64,000 nucleotides of DNA, from assembly GCA_020465985.1 (NCBI GenBank), contig JAANYP010000154.1, positions 62,501-126,500 on the forward strand. Direction: 5' to 3'. The first letter of the stretch is position 1, and each line of letters begins with the position of its first letter. Under the pieces are notes generated by a model that saw nothing but the letters and a program-made list of their open reading frames with translations, was not told the origin of the DNA and searched no databases. Below, piece after piece: positions 1 to 11,854 of the stretch. The position numbers were made by a program, and so were the translations under genes. Source of the stretch: Centrapalus pauciflorus (taxonomy: Eukaryota > Streptophyta > Magnoliopsida > Asterales > Asteraceae).

Positions 1-2409
1 ATCGATTACAAGTGCAACGTATACGAATTCAAAGACTAAAGAATGTTTTGAAAATAAGTTTATTTAAAAGGAAAGTTTTGAAAATGGTTTTTCTTTAAAA
101 CATAAATATCCACCTCCACACCAGATCAAACAAAGAATATAACGGCTGAAGCAACAAAGGGTTGGGTTATATTTACCGAGCGGCCTAACATCATAAACAG
201 TAATCCATCTCACAATCACTCTCAAGACTACACTGAGTCGCGCCACATCAGTGCATCTGGCCGTAAGGGGTGTATGGCATTACACCTTACTTCCGCAAAA
301 CTCATAACATAGCCTAGGATGCATCCATACGCCTCCCTGAAATAATCAACAGCTCATATCCCGAGCTAACATGATCTCCATCGATCATAAACATAATCTC
401 AATCATTCATAATCATAATCATAATCACAACAAAAGGGAGACGCCGTAACCGATCACACTGTTACGGAAGTGTCATGCCATTGATGCCGCAATGGCATGC
501 CTGTGGTACCTCCACAGGTAGTTCACTCGGTAATCCTAGCTCCTGTCTAATTTCTAGGGTTCAAGCATCACAAAAGGCCCGCATAAACATCTCAACTTTA
601 AATAATGATTTAAATACAAAAAGGGCCACATTTCACAAAACATCATCAACTTTCGTAACAAGCCATAAATATAATCAATTTCAAAATATGTTTTTCTTTT
701 CGCAAATGTTTTCGAGCAATAAAAATCGATATTTGCTTTCGATAATATAAATAAGGAAACTGACACGAGATATAAAAGTTCGACTGTCAAGTATTAGCAT
801 GCAATTCACACAACGAACAACTCAAGAATAACGCTGAAAGAAGTACGGGATCCGTACCTTAAAAGCAGCTCCGCAAAATCACGACGACAGATTTAATCCG
901 CTACGAATCGATTCGATCTATAAGAACGAACTTAAATTAGAACTCAGCTAGGTGGGTCTTCTAACTATTCATTCCCACTATTTTAATACATACTTTATAT
1001 TAATAATTATTAAGTACGGTTTACAATTATTGCTTGTTAAACTTTAAATGGTTCATTAGTCATTATTAATCGAATTGGGGTTCCAATAATTAATTATGAA
1101 ATTTCTCTATACTTTAATCGGCATTCAATTGCATACAATTTTAGTGTATTTATTTTAATCTCATTGAACATTTAAATTAACTTATAAGTGAACCTTAATT
1201 AAATATTAAGTCGTTAATATAATTTTATTTCATTTTGGGTTACGGTCCGAATTAATATAATTAAGTTTTAGTAACATGTAATCAATATTAATCGTAAATA
1301 TAACCGTGAATAATTAATTGATTTGTTACCCATTAATTATTTTATTTAGAATTGGTTCCAATATATTAGGTTTATTAAATGGGTTTAAAACTAATTATTA
1401 ATTAATAAAAATAATGATTTATAATAAATAATATATAAAACTAAATTAATATATTCATTAAATTTAATTATTTAGGTAAATGGGTCGGGTCGGGTCCATG
1501 ACCCGATACCCTTTCTTTTTCCCCCTTTTCTCGGACCCCTTCACACGAACACACACATTTCACCCACACCCTCTCTCTCTTCTTTCTCTCTCTAGCATCT
1601 CTCTCTCTCTGCTCTCTGCCTCCTCCGGCCGGCAACCGCCGCCGCCTCTCACCGGCGAATCACAACAACCACCGACTCCTCTCGGCTCCCGTCTCCCTCG
1701 CTCGCACACGTCTCAACGGCAGCGGACAACCCAAGCGTCGCCGCCGCCACTGCTGCACAACCTCACGACGCCGCCTCCGCTCGATCTCTCGGCTCACACA
1801 CTCTACTCTTTCACGGCCGCCGCTGACCAGGACCATTGCGGTCGCCCCTGGTGCGGCGCCGCCGATCTCAAACCACCACCATCACCGCCTCTCAAACCCA
1901 AGTAACAGGTTCGTTTTCTTATTTTGTATTTCATATAAATCTGGTTTTAATTTCTTGATTTGCTTCACAATTTCAGATACAAAATATTATTTTTACAACT
2001 TAACAAGAACGTTATAGTTTAAGCAGAGTTCGTTACCTTGATCTGAACGGGAACTTGGTGAACCGTCTCGTTTATTTCCGATCTCCTCAGCAACTTGAAC
2101 GGCCGGCCGACGTAGGGTTTATTTGAGTTTCTTTTTCAGAGTTTGTAATTAGGGTTTAGGGTTTGAGATTAATGTTAATAAATACAGGTGTAACCCTAAT
2201 CATCTGGGTTGGGCTTGTTTAGTGGATAATTATAATTAAGCCCATCTGATTTAAATCATTTATCTGAGTCATAAAAGTTATAACTTTAGCCCATTTTATT
2301 TTACAAGTAATGTTATATTAATGTTTAATCAATGATGTTAAGGTTTTTATTATTATTAGTAATTCTATTTATTAATATTTGTTATTTAAAAATTTGGGTT
2401 ATTATAACA
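1..2409 (-). repeat. LTR copy 1 of the TR-GAG-like array (truncated by window edge)
   Basis: Same sequence as 4724-7132 and 9447-11854. In minus orientation the LTR starts at 2409 and runs left off the window. It holds AT-rich sequence, a GC-rich block of about 430 bp, two telomere-like TTTAGGG units near 2150 and CT-rich tracts on the plus strand. Confidence 0.85.
1480..1905 (+). other. GC-rich antisense block with 141-codon open frame inside the LTR
   Basis: A GC-rich, CT- and CCG-rich block in an otherwise AT-rich LTR, opposite in strand to gag. It holds an open frame of 141 codons, rich in Pro and Ser, preceded by a CT-rich stretch. Just after the stop a splice-donor-like CAG/GTTCGT occurs, and an acceptor-like TTTCAG lies about 65 bp further on. 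Identical frames lie at 6203-6628 and 10926-11351, but the copies are so recent that conservation proves nothing. It could be a captured 5' exon/UTR of a host gene or an antisense promoter region. I do not claim a protein. Confidence 0.4.
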
Positions 2410-2523
2410 CTCACAACTTAAAATGATTTCGTCCCCGAAATCGCCAAAAGTAAAAGTCGGGTTATTATAACACCTACCACTTAAAATGATTTCGTCCCCG
2501 AAATCGCCAAAATAAAGTTCATA
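2398..2523 (-). repeat. 63-bp tandem duplication of polypurine tract plus LTR start (left unit)
   Basis: Two 63-bp units each contain, in minus orientation, GATTTCGGGGACGAAATC, a purine-rich stretch and the LTR-like start TGTTATAATAACCC. Only the left one continues into the full LTR. The same duplication is at 7121-7246 in the right unit. Confidence 0.75.
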
Positions 2524-2620
2524 TTGCTATGATTATTGATATCATTATTAGGTTTGTTATTATGTTTTAGATTAGTTGTGTGTTTTTTTACATTTTATAT
2601 GTTTTTAAATTTTACGGCTA

Positions 2621-3060
2621 TTACAGCTTACCCAACTTAAAAAGGATTCCGTCCTCGGAATCAGCTAAAGAAACTAGGAGATAACTAAATTATCGAATAG
2701 ACGAAGATAACGCTCTCTGAACGACTTGAAACTGATGCCACCCTGACTTCAAATCAATCTTCTCGCCTCCATGGCCAAAACGATAGGCATAACGCTACTA
2801 GGTCGAAACCCGATAGACACAATTTGGATCTTTGAGATCACCGAAGATAACGCGCATAGACATGAATTAAACGAACAGTAAAACATGATTCTTGACACAT
2901 AATAAAAAAATCAAGACACAGACAATCAAATAACCGCGTAATTTCTCATGGGAGTAGAAATAGAAACCAAACCAACACGCTGAACAAAATACGAAGAGAT
3001 AATAGAATGCGTAGAATCCAAATCGATTAACACATGAGCCTCTCGGCCTGACAAGGAAAA
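2621..3060 (-). pseudogene. Collapsed pol remnants, left unit (protease, RT scrap, pol tail)
   Basis: Reading on from the gag stop in frame, 2926-3060 encodes a protease-like stretch with IDLDSTHS where the catalytic D-S/T-G motif of retroviral-type proteases would be, then a stop. At 2723-2761 a 13-codon island reads KIDLKSGWHQFQV, the conserved IDLRSGYHQ region of Ty3/gypsy reverse transcriptase. At 2621-2662 the frame DSEDGILFKLGKL-stop resembles the extreme C-terminus of gypsy pol just before the polypurine tract. No other RT, RNase H or integrase sequence is visible. I infer step-wise internal deletion of pol. An identical set is at 7344-7783. Confidence 0.7.
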
Positions 3061-4278
3061 TTAACTCGATATCGTACCTGGAGCGTTTGTAGCCTGATGC
3101 TCGGTGATGGCGAAAACTTTACCGACATTCCCTCTCTGGTTACCATTAACTTGTTGCTGATTATTCCCTGCATTATCCTGCTGGTTATTCCCTTGCTGTG
3201 CTGTGCAATTTCTAGCCAGATGCCCTTGCTGGCCACATTTAAAACAACCCCTGTTGTCCCGCACACACGGCCTCCCAGGGTGAAATGTCCCACATCTGTT
3301 ACATGCCGCAATCATAGCCTGATTATTGTTCACTGGCTCCGCTCCAGTAAGTCTGAACATGTCGGACCCTGGCAACTGGTTATCGGCTCCATGCTGAAAT
3401 CCCATGCTTCTACTCCCATTATTCTGTCCTGACTGAAATCTTACATTACGGTCCGAACCCTGCCCGCGGTTTTCCTCTCGACCCCTCTTCCCGTCACCTC
3501 CCTTACTGGCACGAAAGTCCGCCCTCTCCATTTCCACAGTTTTTGCTGCATTGGCCGCATCCGAAATCTTGTCATGCTTTCTGTCGACTACCTGTCGTCG
3601 AATCTCATACCGTAGCCCCCATACGAACTTATTAGCTTGCTGCTTCGCGGTTCCAGCCGTAGCGCCAACTATTCCCGCAATTCGCACAAATCTCTCCATA
3701 TAAGCACTTACATCCTCATCATTTCCCTGATGGATGCTCGCATATTCTCTCTCGCACGCTTGAATATCTGCCGCTGGGAAGTACTGCTGGTAAAACATCT
3801 CCAGAAAATCCCTCCAAGCCAAGGACTCCAGGAACCCGTCACCCTCTACATCTTTCAGGGTCTTCCACCAGGAGTGGGCATCTCCTTCCAATTTATAGGT
3901 AGCAAGACGTACCTTCTGATTGTCAGTGCATTCCAGGACTTCGAAAATCTTTTCCAAATGGGCTATCCAATTCCTTGCATCAATCGGTTTCTTCCCCCCA
4001 CTGAAAGAATTTGGTTTCTGCTTCTGAAACTTTTCCAACAACTTATACGTAGGCGGTCCCTAAGCATTCTCCGCTTGATCTGCCATCCCAGTATTAGTAT
4101 TATTTCCCTGATTCTGTCCAACTGCCAGAATTTGAGGCACGGCTTGGGCAATGGCTGCAGCAATGATTTGATTCAGCGTAGTCATCTGAGCGGGAGTAAA
4201 CGTCGCATTAGATTCCTCATTGTTCCTATCGCCGCGGGTGTTTCTCCTTGGGCCGCGAGTCGATCTACGAGGAGGCAT
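3061..4278 (-). pseudogene. gag: gag of the left TR-GAG unit, broken by a premature stop
   Basis: Homologue of the intact gag at 7784-9001, same length and position in the repeat. A Gln codon is changed to TAG at 4060-4062, about 73 codons after the start, splitting the frame into a 72-residue N-terminal piece (4060-4278) and a 326-residue piece that could only restart at an internal Met (4041). The larger piece keeps the capsid region and the zinc knuckle CFKCGQQGHLARNC. Other differences from the right copy are a few missense changes, such as GQN for GLN near the N-terminus. The lesion is one transition in a unit otherwise nearly identical to its neighbour, so it arose after or around the time of the duplication. 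Confidence 0.85.
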
Positions 4279-4416
4279 CTACAGAGTTTCGAAAGAAATC
4301 GCAACGATCATCGTAAAGAACGAAAGAGTATGGAATTGACAAACAAAATCCTAACCCATGGTCTACCCAATCTCACAGGCCAAAGTCTATTGCTTACTAA
4401 GGAATCGCAAACCTGT

Positions 4417-4427
4417 CTCTGATACCA
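4417..4427 (-). other. Primer-binding site (initiator Met tRNA), left unit
   Basis: The minus strand reads TGGTATCAGAG, complementary to the 3' end of plant initiator Met tRNA, a few bases inside the LTR end at 4431. It fixes the element on the minus strand. The equivalent site in the right unit is 9140-9150. Confidence 0.8.
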
Positions 4428-4430
4428 ACG

Positions 4431-7132
4431 GTAACACCCCGATCCCGACTGGACCGGCGATGTTAATTAACTACCTCATCTAACCAAAAACAAACTATAT
4501 TATTTATTAACTTCTAAAGCTTAACATAAATTTCGATTGATTTCAACTATCAATTTAAAGTTAAACTAAACATTAACAAATATTCATGATCACTAATACT
4601 AAAATAAAATAGCTAACATAAATCTAAGTCCTCAACGGTCCACACTCTGCGCACTGCCCATCATCACCCCTGAGTACCTGCCGGAAGAAAGAACACAGCA
4701 TGAGCCAAACGCCCAGTACGGAGATCGATTACAAGTGCAACGTATACGAATTCAAAGACTAAAGAATGTTTTGAAAATAAGTTTATTTAAAAGGAAAGTT
4801 TTGAAAATGGTTTTTCTTTAAAACATAAATATCCACCTCCACACCAGATCAAACAAAGAATATAACGGCTGAAGCAACAAAGGGTTGGGTTATATTTACC
4901 GAGCGGCCTAACATCATAAACAGTAATCCATCTCACAATCACTCTCAAGACTACACTGAGTCGCGCCACATCAGTGCATCTGGCCGGAAGGGGTGTATGA
5001 CATTACACCTTACTTCCGCAAAACTCATAACATAGCCTAGGATGCATCCATACGCCTCCCTGAAATAATCAACAGCTCATATCCCGAGCTAACATGATCT
5101 CCATCGATCATAAACATAATCTCAATCATTCATAATCATAATCATAATCACAACAAAAGGGAGACGCCGTAACCGATCACACTGTTACGGAAGTGTCATG
5201 CCATTGATGCCGCAATGGCATGCCTGTGGTACCTCCACAGGTAGTTCACTCGGTAATCCTAGCTCCTGTCTAATTTCTAGGGTTCAAGCATCACAAAAGG
5301 CCCGCATAAACATCTCAACTTTAAATAATGATTTAAATACAAAAAGGGCCACATTTCACAAAACATCATCAACTTTCGTAACAAGCCATAAATATAATCA
5401 ATTTCAAAATATGTTTTTCTTTTCGCAAATGTTTTCGAGCAATAAAAATCGATATTTGCTTTCGATAATATAAATAAGGAAACTGACACGAGATATAAAA
5501 GTTCGACTGTCAAGTATTAGCATGCAATTCACACAACGAACAACTCAAGAATAACGCTGAAAGAAGTACGGGATCCGTACCTTAAAAGCAGCTCCGCAAA
5601 ATCACGACGACAGATTTAATCCGCTACGAATCGATTCGATCTATAAGAACGAACTTAAATTAGAACTCAGCTAGGTGGGTCTTCTAACTATTCATTCCCA
5701 CTATTTTAATACATACTTTATATTAATAATTATTAAGTACGGTTTACAATTATTGCTTGTTAAACTTTAAATGGTTCATTAGTCATTATTAATCGAATTG
5801 GGGTTCCAATAATTAATTATGAAATTTCTCTATACTTTAATCGGCATTCAATTGCATACAATTTTAGTGTATTTATTTTAATCTCATTGAACATTTAAAT
5901 TAACTTATAAGTGAACCTTAATTAAATATTAAGTCGTTAATATAATTTTATTTCATTTTGGGTTACGGTCCGAATTAATATAATTAAGTTTTAGTAACAT
6001 GTAATCAATATTAATCGTAAATATAACCGTGAATAATTAATTGATTTGTTACCCATTAATTATTTTATTTAGAATTGGTTCCAATATATTAGGTTTATTA
6101 AATGGGTTTAAAACTAATTATTAATTAATAAAAATAATGATTTATAATAAATAATATATAAAACTAAATTAATATATTCATTAAATTTAATTATTTAGGT
6201 AAATGGGTCGGGTCGGGTCCATGACCCGATACCCTTTCTTTTTCCCCCTTTTCTCGGACCCCTTCACACGAACACACACATTTCACCCACACCCTCTCTC
6301 TCTTCTTTCTCTCTCTAGCATCTCTCTCTCTCTGCTCTCTGCCTCCTCCGGCCGGCAACCGCCGCCGCCTCTCACCGGCGAATCACAACAACCACCGACT
6401 CCTCTCGGCTCCCGTCTCCCTCGCTCGCACACGTCTCAACGGCAGCGGACAACCCAAGCGTCGCCGCCGCCACTGCTGCACAACCTCACGACGCCGCCTC
6501 CGCTCGATCTCTCGGCTCACACACTCTACTCTTTCACGGCCGCCGCTGACCAGGACCATTGCGGTCGCCCCTGGTGCGGCGCCGCCGATCTCAAACCACC
6601 ACCATCACCGCCTCTCAAACCCAAGTAACAGGTTCGTTTTCTTATTTTGTATTTCATATAAATCTGGTTTTAATTTCTTGATTTGCTTCACAATTTCAGA
6701 TACAAAATATTATTTTTACAACTTAACAAGAACGTTATAGTTTAAGCAGAGTTCGTTACCTTGATCTGAACGGGAACTTGGTGAACCGTCTCGTTTATTT
6801 CCGATCTCCTCAGCAACTTGAACGGCCGGCCGACGTAGGGTTTATTTGAGTTTCTTTTTCAGAGTTTGTAATTAGGGTTTAGGGTTTGAGATTAATGTTA
6901 ATAAATACAGGTGTAACCCTAATCATCTGGGTTGGGCTTGTTTAGTGGATAATTATAATTAAGCCCATCTGATTTAAATCATTTATCTGAGTCATAAAAG
7001 TTATAACTTTAGCCCATTTTATTTTACAAGTAATGTTATATTAATGTTTAATCAATGATGTTAAGGTTTTTATTATTATTAGTAATTCTATTTATTAATA
7101 TTTGTTATTTAAAAATTTGGGTTATTATAACA
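4431..7132 (-). repeat. LTR copy 2 of the TR-GAG-like array (complete, shared by two internal units)
   Basis: About 2702 bp. On the minus strand it starts with TGTTATAATAACCC and ends with GGGGTGTTAC, followed after a few bases by the primer-binding site of the left unit. It differs from the other LTRs at a few positions, for example near 4987-5000. Confidence 0.85.
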
Positions 7133-7246
7133 CTCACAACTTAAAATGATTTCGTCCCCGAAATCGCCAAAAGTAAAAGTCGGGTTATTATAACACCTAC
7201 CACTTAAAATGATTTCGTCCCCGAAATCGCCAAAATAAAGTTCATA
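7121..7246 (-). repeat. 63-bp tandem duplication of polypurine tract plus LTR start (right unit)
   Basis: Right-unit copy of the duplication at 2398-2523: two units each with GATTTCGGGGACGAAATC, a purine-rich stretch and TGTTATAATAACCC in minus orientation. Confidence 0.75.
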
Positions 7247-7343
7247 TTGCTATGATTATTGATATCATTATTAGGTTTGTTATTATGTTTTAGATTAGTT
7301 GTGTGTTTTTTTACATTTTATATGTTTTTAAATTTTACGGCTA

Positions 7344-7783
7344 TTACAGCTTACCCAACTTAAAAAGGATTCCGTCCTCGGAATCAGCTAAAGAAACTAG
7401 GAGATAACTAAATTATCGAATAGACGAAGATAACGCTCTCTGAACGACTTGAAACTGATGCCACCCTGACTTCAAATCAATCTTCTCGCCTCCATGGCCA
7501 AAACGATAGGCATAACGCTACTAGGTCGAAACCCGATAGACACAATTTGGATCTTTGAGATCACCGAAGATAACGCGCATAGACATGAATTAAACGAACA
7601 GTAAAACATGATTCTTGACACATAATAAAAAAATCAAGACACAGACAATCAAATAACCGCGTAATTTCTCATGGGAGTAGAAATAGAAACCAAACCAACA
7701 CGCTGAACAAAATACGAAGAGATAATAGAATGCGTAGAATCCAAATCGATTAACACATGAGCCTCTCGGCCTGACAAGGAAAA
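7344..7783 (-). pseudogene. Collapsed pol remnants, right unit
   Basis: Same three fossils as in the left unit: a protease-like stretch in frame after the gag stop (7649-7783, IDLDSTHS in place of the catalytic motif), a 13-codon RT island (7446-7484) and the pol C-terminal tail (7344-7385). The protease stretch directly follows the TAA at 7784-7786, so gag and protease were once a single frame. Confidence 0.7.
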
Positions 7784-9001
7784 TTAACTCGATATCGTAC
7801 CTGGAGCGTTTGTAGCCTGATGCTCGGTGATGGCGAAAACTTTACCGACATTCCCTCTCTGGTTACCATTAACTTGTTGCTGATTATTCCCTGCATTATC
7901 CTGCTGGTTATTCCCTTGCTGTGCTGTGCAATTTCTAGCCAGATGCCCTTGCTGGCCACATTTAAAACAACCCCTGTTGTCCCGCACACACGGCCTCCCA
8001 GGGTGAAATGTCCCACATCTGTTACATGCCGCAATCATAGCCTGATTATTGTTCACTGGCTCCGCTCCAGTAAGTCTGAACATGTCGGACCCTGGCAACT
8101 GGTTATCGGCTCCATGCTGAAATCCCATGCTTCTACTCCCATTATTCTGTCCTGACTGAAATCTTACATTACGGTCCGAACCCTGTCCGCGGTTTTCCTC
8201 TCGACCCCTCTTCCGGTCACCTCCCTTACTGGCACGAAAGTCCGCCCTCTCCATTTCCACAGTTTTTGCTGCGTTGGCCGCATCCGAAATCTTGTCATGC
8301 TTTCTGTCGACTACCTGTCGTCGAATCTCATACCGTAGCCCCCATACGAACTTATTAGCTTGCTGCTTCGCGGTTCCAGCCGTAGCGCCAACTATTCCCG
8401 CAATTCGCACAAATCTCTCCATATAAGCACTTACATCCTCATCATTTCCCTGATGGATGCTCGCATATTCTCTCTCGCACGCTTGAATATCTGCCGCTGG
8501 GAAGTACTGCTGGTAAAACATCTCCAGAAAATCCCTCCAAGCCAAGGACTCCAGGAACCCGTCACCCTCTACATCTTTCAGGGTCTTCCACCAGGAGTGG
8601 GCATCTCCTTCCAATTTATAGGTAGCAAGACGTACCTTCTGATTGTCAGTGCATTCCAGGACTTCGAAAATCTTTTCCAAATGGGCTATCCAATTCCTTG
8701 CATCAATCGGTTTCTTCCCCCCACTGAAAGAATTTGGTTTCTGCTTCTGAAATTTTTCCAACAACTTATACGTAGGCGGTCCCTGAGCATTCTCCGCTTG
8801 ATCTGCCATCCCAGTATTAGTATTATTTCCCTGATTCAGTCCAGCTGCCAGAATTTGAGGCACGGCTTGGGCAATGGCTGCAGCAATGATTTGATTCAGC
8901 GTAGTCATCTGAGCGGGAGTAAACGTCGCATTAGATTCCTCATTGTTCCTATCGCCGCGGGTGTTTCTCCTTGGGCCGCGAGTCGATCTACGAGGAGGCA
9001 T
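7784..9001 (-). CDS. gag: Gag polyprotein of the TR-GAG-like retrotransposon
   Basis: Intact 405-codon frame. The N-terminus is basic (MPPRRSTRGPRRN). From about residue 85 to 240 comes the Ty3/gypsy capsid domain of the Retrotrans_gag type, with the sequence SFSGGKKPIDARNWI and an SWWKTL core. Near residues 335-370 lie a Cys pair with HPGRPC and then the CCHC zinc knuckle CFKCGQQGHLARNC, which binds nucleic acid. The protein should form the cytoplasmic particle that packages element RNA. The frame stops at the start of what was the protease domain. With no pol in cis, the element would need enzymes from a relative, for example a chromovirus. The start Met gives a typical basic gag N-terminus. 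Whether it is expressed cannot be told from sequence. Confidence 0.88.
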   Translation of the reverse strand: MPPRRSTRGPRRNTRGDRNNEESNATFTPAQMTTLNQIIAAAIAQAVPQILAAGLNQGNNTNTGMADQAENAQGPPTYKLLEKFQKQKPNSFSGGKKPIDARNWIAHLEKIFEVLECTDNQKVRLATYKLEGDAHSWWKTLKDVEGDGFLESLAWRDFLEMFYQQYFPAADIQACEREYASIHQGNDEDVSAYMERFVRIAGIVGATAGTAKQQANKFVWGLRYEIRRQVVDRKHDKISDAANAAKTVEMERADFRASKGGDRKRGREENRGQGSDRNVRFQSGQNNGSRSMGFQHGADNQLPGSDMFRLTGAEPVNNNQAMIAACNRCGTFHPGRPCVRDNRGCFKCGQQGHLARNCTAQQGNNQQDNAGNNQQQVNGNQRGNVGKVFAITEHQATNAPGTISS

Positions 9002-9139
9002 CTACAGAGTTTCGAAAGAAATCGCAACGATCATCGTAAAGAACGAAAGAGTATGGAATTGACAAACAAAATCCTAACCCATGGTCTACCCAATCTCACA
9101 GGCCAAAGTCTATTGCTTACTAAGGAATCGCAAACCTGT

Positions 9140-9150
9140 CTCTGATACCA
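9140..9150 (-). other. Primer-binding site (initiator Met tRNA), right unit
   Basis: TGGTATCAGAG on the minus strand directly inside the 5' LTR (9154-11854). Confidence 0.8.
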
Positions 9151-9153
9151 ACG

Positions 9154-11854
9154 GTAACACCCCGATCCCGACTGGACCGGCGATGTTAATTAACTACCTC
9201 ATCTAACCAAAAACAAACTATATTATTTATTAACTTCTAAAGCTTAACATAAATTTCGATTGATTTCAACTATCAATTTAAAGTTAAACTAAACATTAAC
9301 AAATATTCATGATCACTAATACTAAAATAAAATAGCTAACATAAATCTAAGTCCTCAACGGTCCACACTCTGCGCACTGCCCATCATCACCCCTGAGTAC
9401 CTGCCGGAAGAAAGAACACAGCATGAGCCAAACGCCCAGTACGGAGATCGATTACAAGTGCAACGTATACGAATTCAAAGACTAAAGAATGTTTTGAAAA
9501 TAAGTTTATTTAAAAGGAAAGTTTTGAAAATGGTTTTTCTTTAAAACATAAATATCCACCTCCACACCAGATCAAACAAAGAATATAACGGCTGAAGCAA
9601 CAAAGGGTTGGGTTATATTTACCGAGCGGCCTAACATCATAAACAGTAATCCATCTCACAATCACTCTCAAGACTACACTGAGTCGCGCCACATCAGTGC
9701 ATCTGGCCGTAAGGGGTGTATGGCATTACACCTTACTTCCGCAAAACTCATAACATAGCCTAGGATGCATCCATACGCCTCCCTGAAATAATCAACAGCT
9801 CATATCCCGAGCTAACATGATCTCCATCGATCATAAACATAATCTCAATCATTCATAATCATAATCATAATCACAACAAAAGGGAGACGCCGTAACCGAT
9901 CACACTGTTACGGAAGTGTCATGCCATTGATGCCGCAATGGCATGCCTGTGGTACCTCCACAGGTAGTTCACTCGGTAATCCTAGCTCCTGTCTAATTTC
10001 TAGGGTTCAAGCATCACAAAAGGCCCGCATAAACATCTCAACTTTAAATAATGATTTAAATACAAAAAGGGCCACATTTCACAAAACATCATCAACTTTC
10101 GTAACAAGCCATAAATATAATCAATTTCAAAATATGTTTTTCTTTTCGCAAATGTTTTCGAGCAATAAAAATCGATATTTGCTTTCGATAATATAAATAA
10201 GGAAACTGACACGAGATATAAAAGTTCGACTGTCAAGTATTAGCATGCAATTCACACAACGAACAACTCAAGAATAACGCTGAAAGAAGTACGGGATCCG
10301 TACCTTAAAAGCAGCTCCGCAAAATCACGACGACAGATTTAATCCGCTACGAATCGATTCGATCTATAAGAACGAACTTAAATTAGAACTCAGCTAGGTG
10401 GGTCTTCTAACTATTCATTCCCACTATTTTAATACATACTTTATATTAATAATTATTAAGTACGGTTTACAATTATTGCTTGTTAAACTTTAAATGGTTC
10501 ATTAGTCATTATTAATCGAATTGGGGTTCCAATAATTAATTATGAAATTTCTCTATACTTTAATCGGCATTCAATTGCATACAATTTTAGTGTATTTATT
10601 TTAATCTCATTGAACATTTAAATTAACTTATAAGTGAACCTTAATTAAATATTAAGTCGTTAATATAATTTTATTTCATTTTGGGTTACGGTCCGAATTA
10701 ATATAATTAAGTTTTAGTAACATGTAATCAATATTAATCGTAAATATAACCGTGAATAATTAATTGATTTGTTACCCATTAATTATTTTATTTAGAATTG
10801 GTTCCAATATATTAGGTTTATTAAATGGGTTTAAAACTAATTATTAATTAATAAAAATAATGATTTATAATAAATAATATATAAAACTAAATTAATATAT
10901 TCATTAAATTTAATTATTTAGGTAAATGGGTCGGGTCGGGTCCATGACCCGATACCCTTTCTTTTTCCCCCTTTTCTCGGACCCCTTCACACGAACACAC
11001 ACATTTCACCCACACCCTCTCTCTCTTCTTTCTCTCTCTAGCATCTCTCTCTCTCTGCTCTCTGCCTCCTCCGGCCGGCAACCGCCGCCGCCTCTCACCG
11101 GCGAATCACAACAACCACCGACTCCTCTCGGCTCCCGTCTCCCTCGCTCGCACACGTCTCAACGGCAGCGGACAACCCAAGCGTCGCCGCCGCCACTGCT
11201 GCACAACCTCACGACGCCGCCTCCGCTCGATCTCTCGGCTCACACACTCTACTCTTTCACGGCCGCCGCTGACCAGGACCATTGCGGTCGCCCCTGGTGC
11301 GGCGCCGCCGATCTCAAACCACCACCATCACCGCCTCTCAAACCCAAGTAACAGGTTCGTTTTCTTATTTTGTATTTCATATAAATCTGGTTTTAATTTC
11401 TTGATTTGCTTCACAATTTCAGATACAAAATATTATTTTTACAACTTAACAAGAACGTTATAGTTTAAGCAGAGTTCGTTACCTTGATCTGAACGGGAAC
11501 TTGGTGAACCGTCTCGTTTATTTCCGATCTCCTCAGCAACTTGAACGGCCGGCCGACGTAGGGTTTATTTGAGTTTCTTTTTCAGAGTTTGTAATTAGGG
11601 TTTAGGGTTTGAGATTAATGTTAATAAATACAGGTGTAACCCTAATCATCTGGGTTGGGCTTGTTTAGTGGATAATTATAATTAAGCCCATCTGATTTAA
11701 ATCATTTATCTGAGTCATAAAAGTTATAACTTTAGCCCATTTTATTTTACAAGTAATGTTATATTAATGTTTAATCAATGATGTTAAGGTTTTTATTATT
11801 ATTAGTAATTCTATTTATTAATATTTGTTATTTAAAAATTTGGGTTATTATAAC
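9154..11854 (-). repeat. LTR copy 3, the outer 5' LTR of the array
   Basis: About 2701 bp, at the right edge of the array and therefore the 5' LTR in minus orientation. It is followed by non-repeat DNA from 11855. The terminal TG is not preserved at the junction: copies 1 and 2 have an A here and this copy has a T, so one terminal base is altered or lost. Confidence 0.85.

Larger units (their letters stand above)
1..11854 (-). mobile_element. Tandem array of a gag-only LTR retrotransposon (TR-GAG-like), LTR-int-LTR-int-LTR
   Basis: The sequence repeats with a period of 4723 bp; 2.5 periods are in the window and differ by only a few substitutions. In element (minus) orientation each period is an LTR of about 2.70 kb plus an internal part of about 2.02 kb. 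LTR limits come from the start TGTTATAATAACCC, the end GGGGTGTTAC and an initiator-Met-tRNA primer site just inside. The internal part carries one gag frame and only scraps of pol. Terminal-repeat elements with gag alone are known in plants as TR-GAG; assignment to that class is inferred from structure. Unequal recombination between LTRs is the simplest origin of the head-to-tail array. The right limit is sharp at 11854, where the repeat changes to unrelated flank. The left limit and target duplication are outside the window. Confidence 0.9.

Noticed and set aside
2140..2170. Telomere-like TTTAGGG units
   Set aside because: Only about two units inside an LTR and repeated with it; not a telomere or interstitial telomeric array.
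3637..4422. 261-codon plus-strand frame (and its copy at 8360-9145)
   Set aside because: It is the complement of gag; gag has clear capsid and zinc-knuckle motifs and this frame has none.
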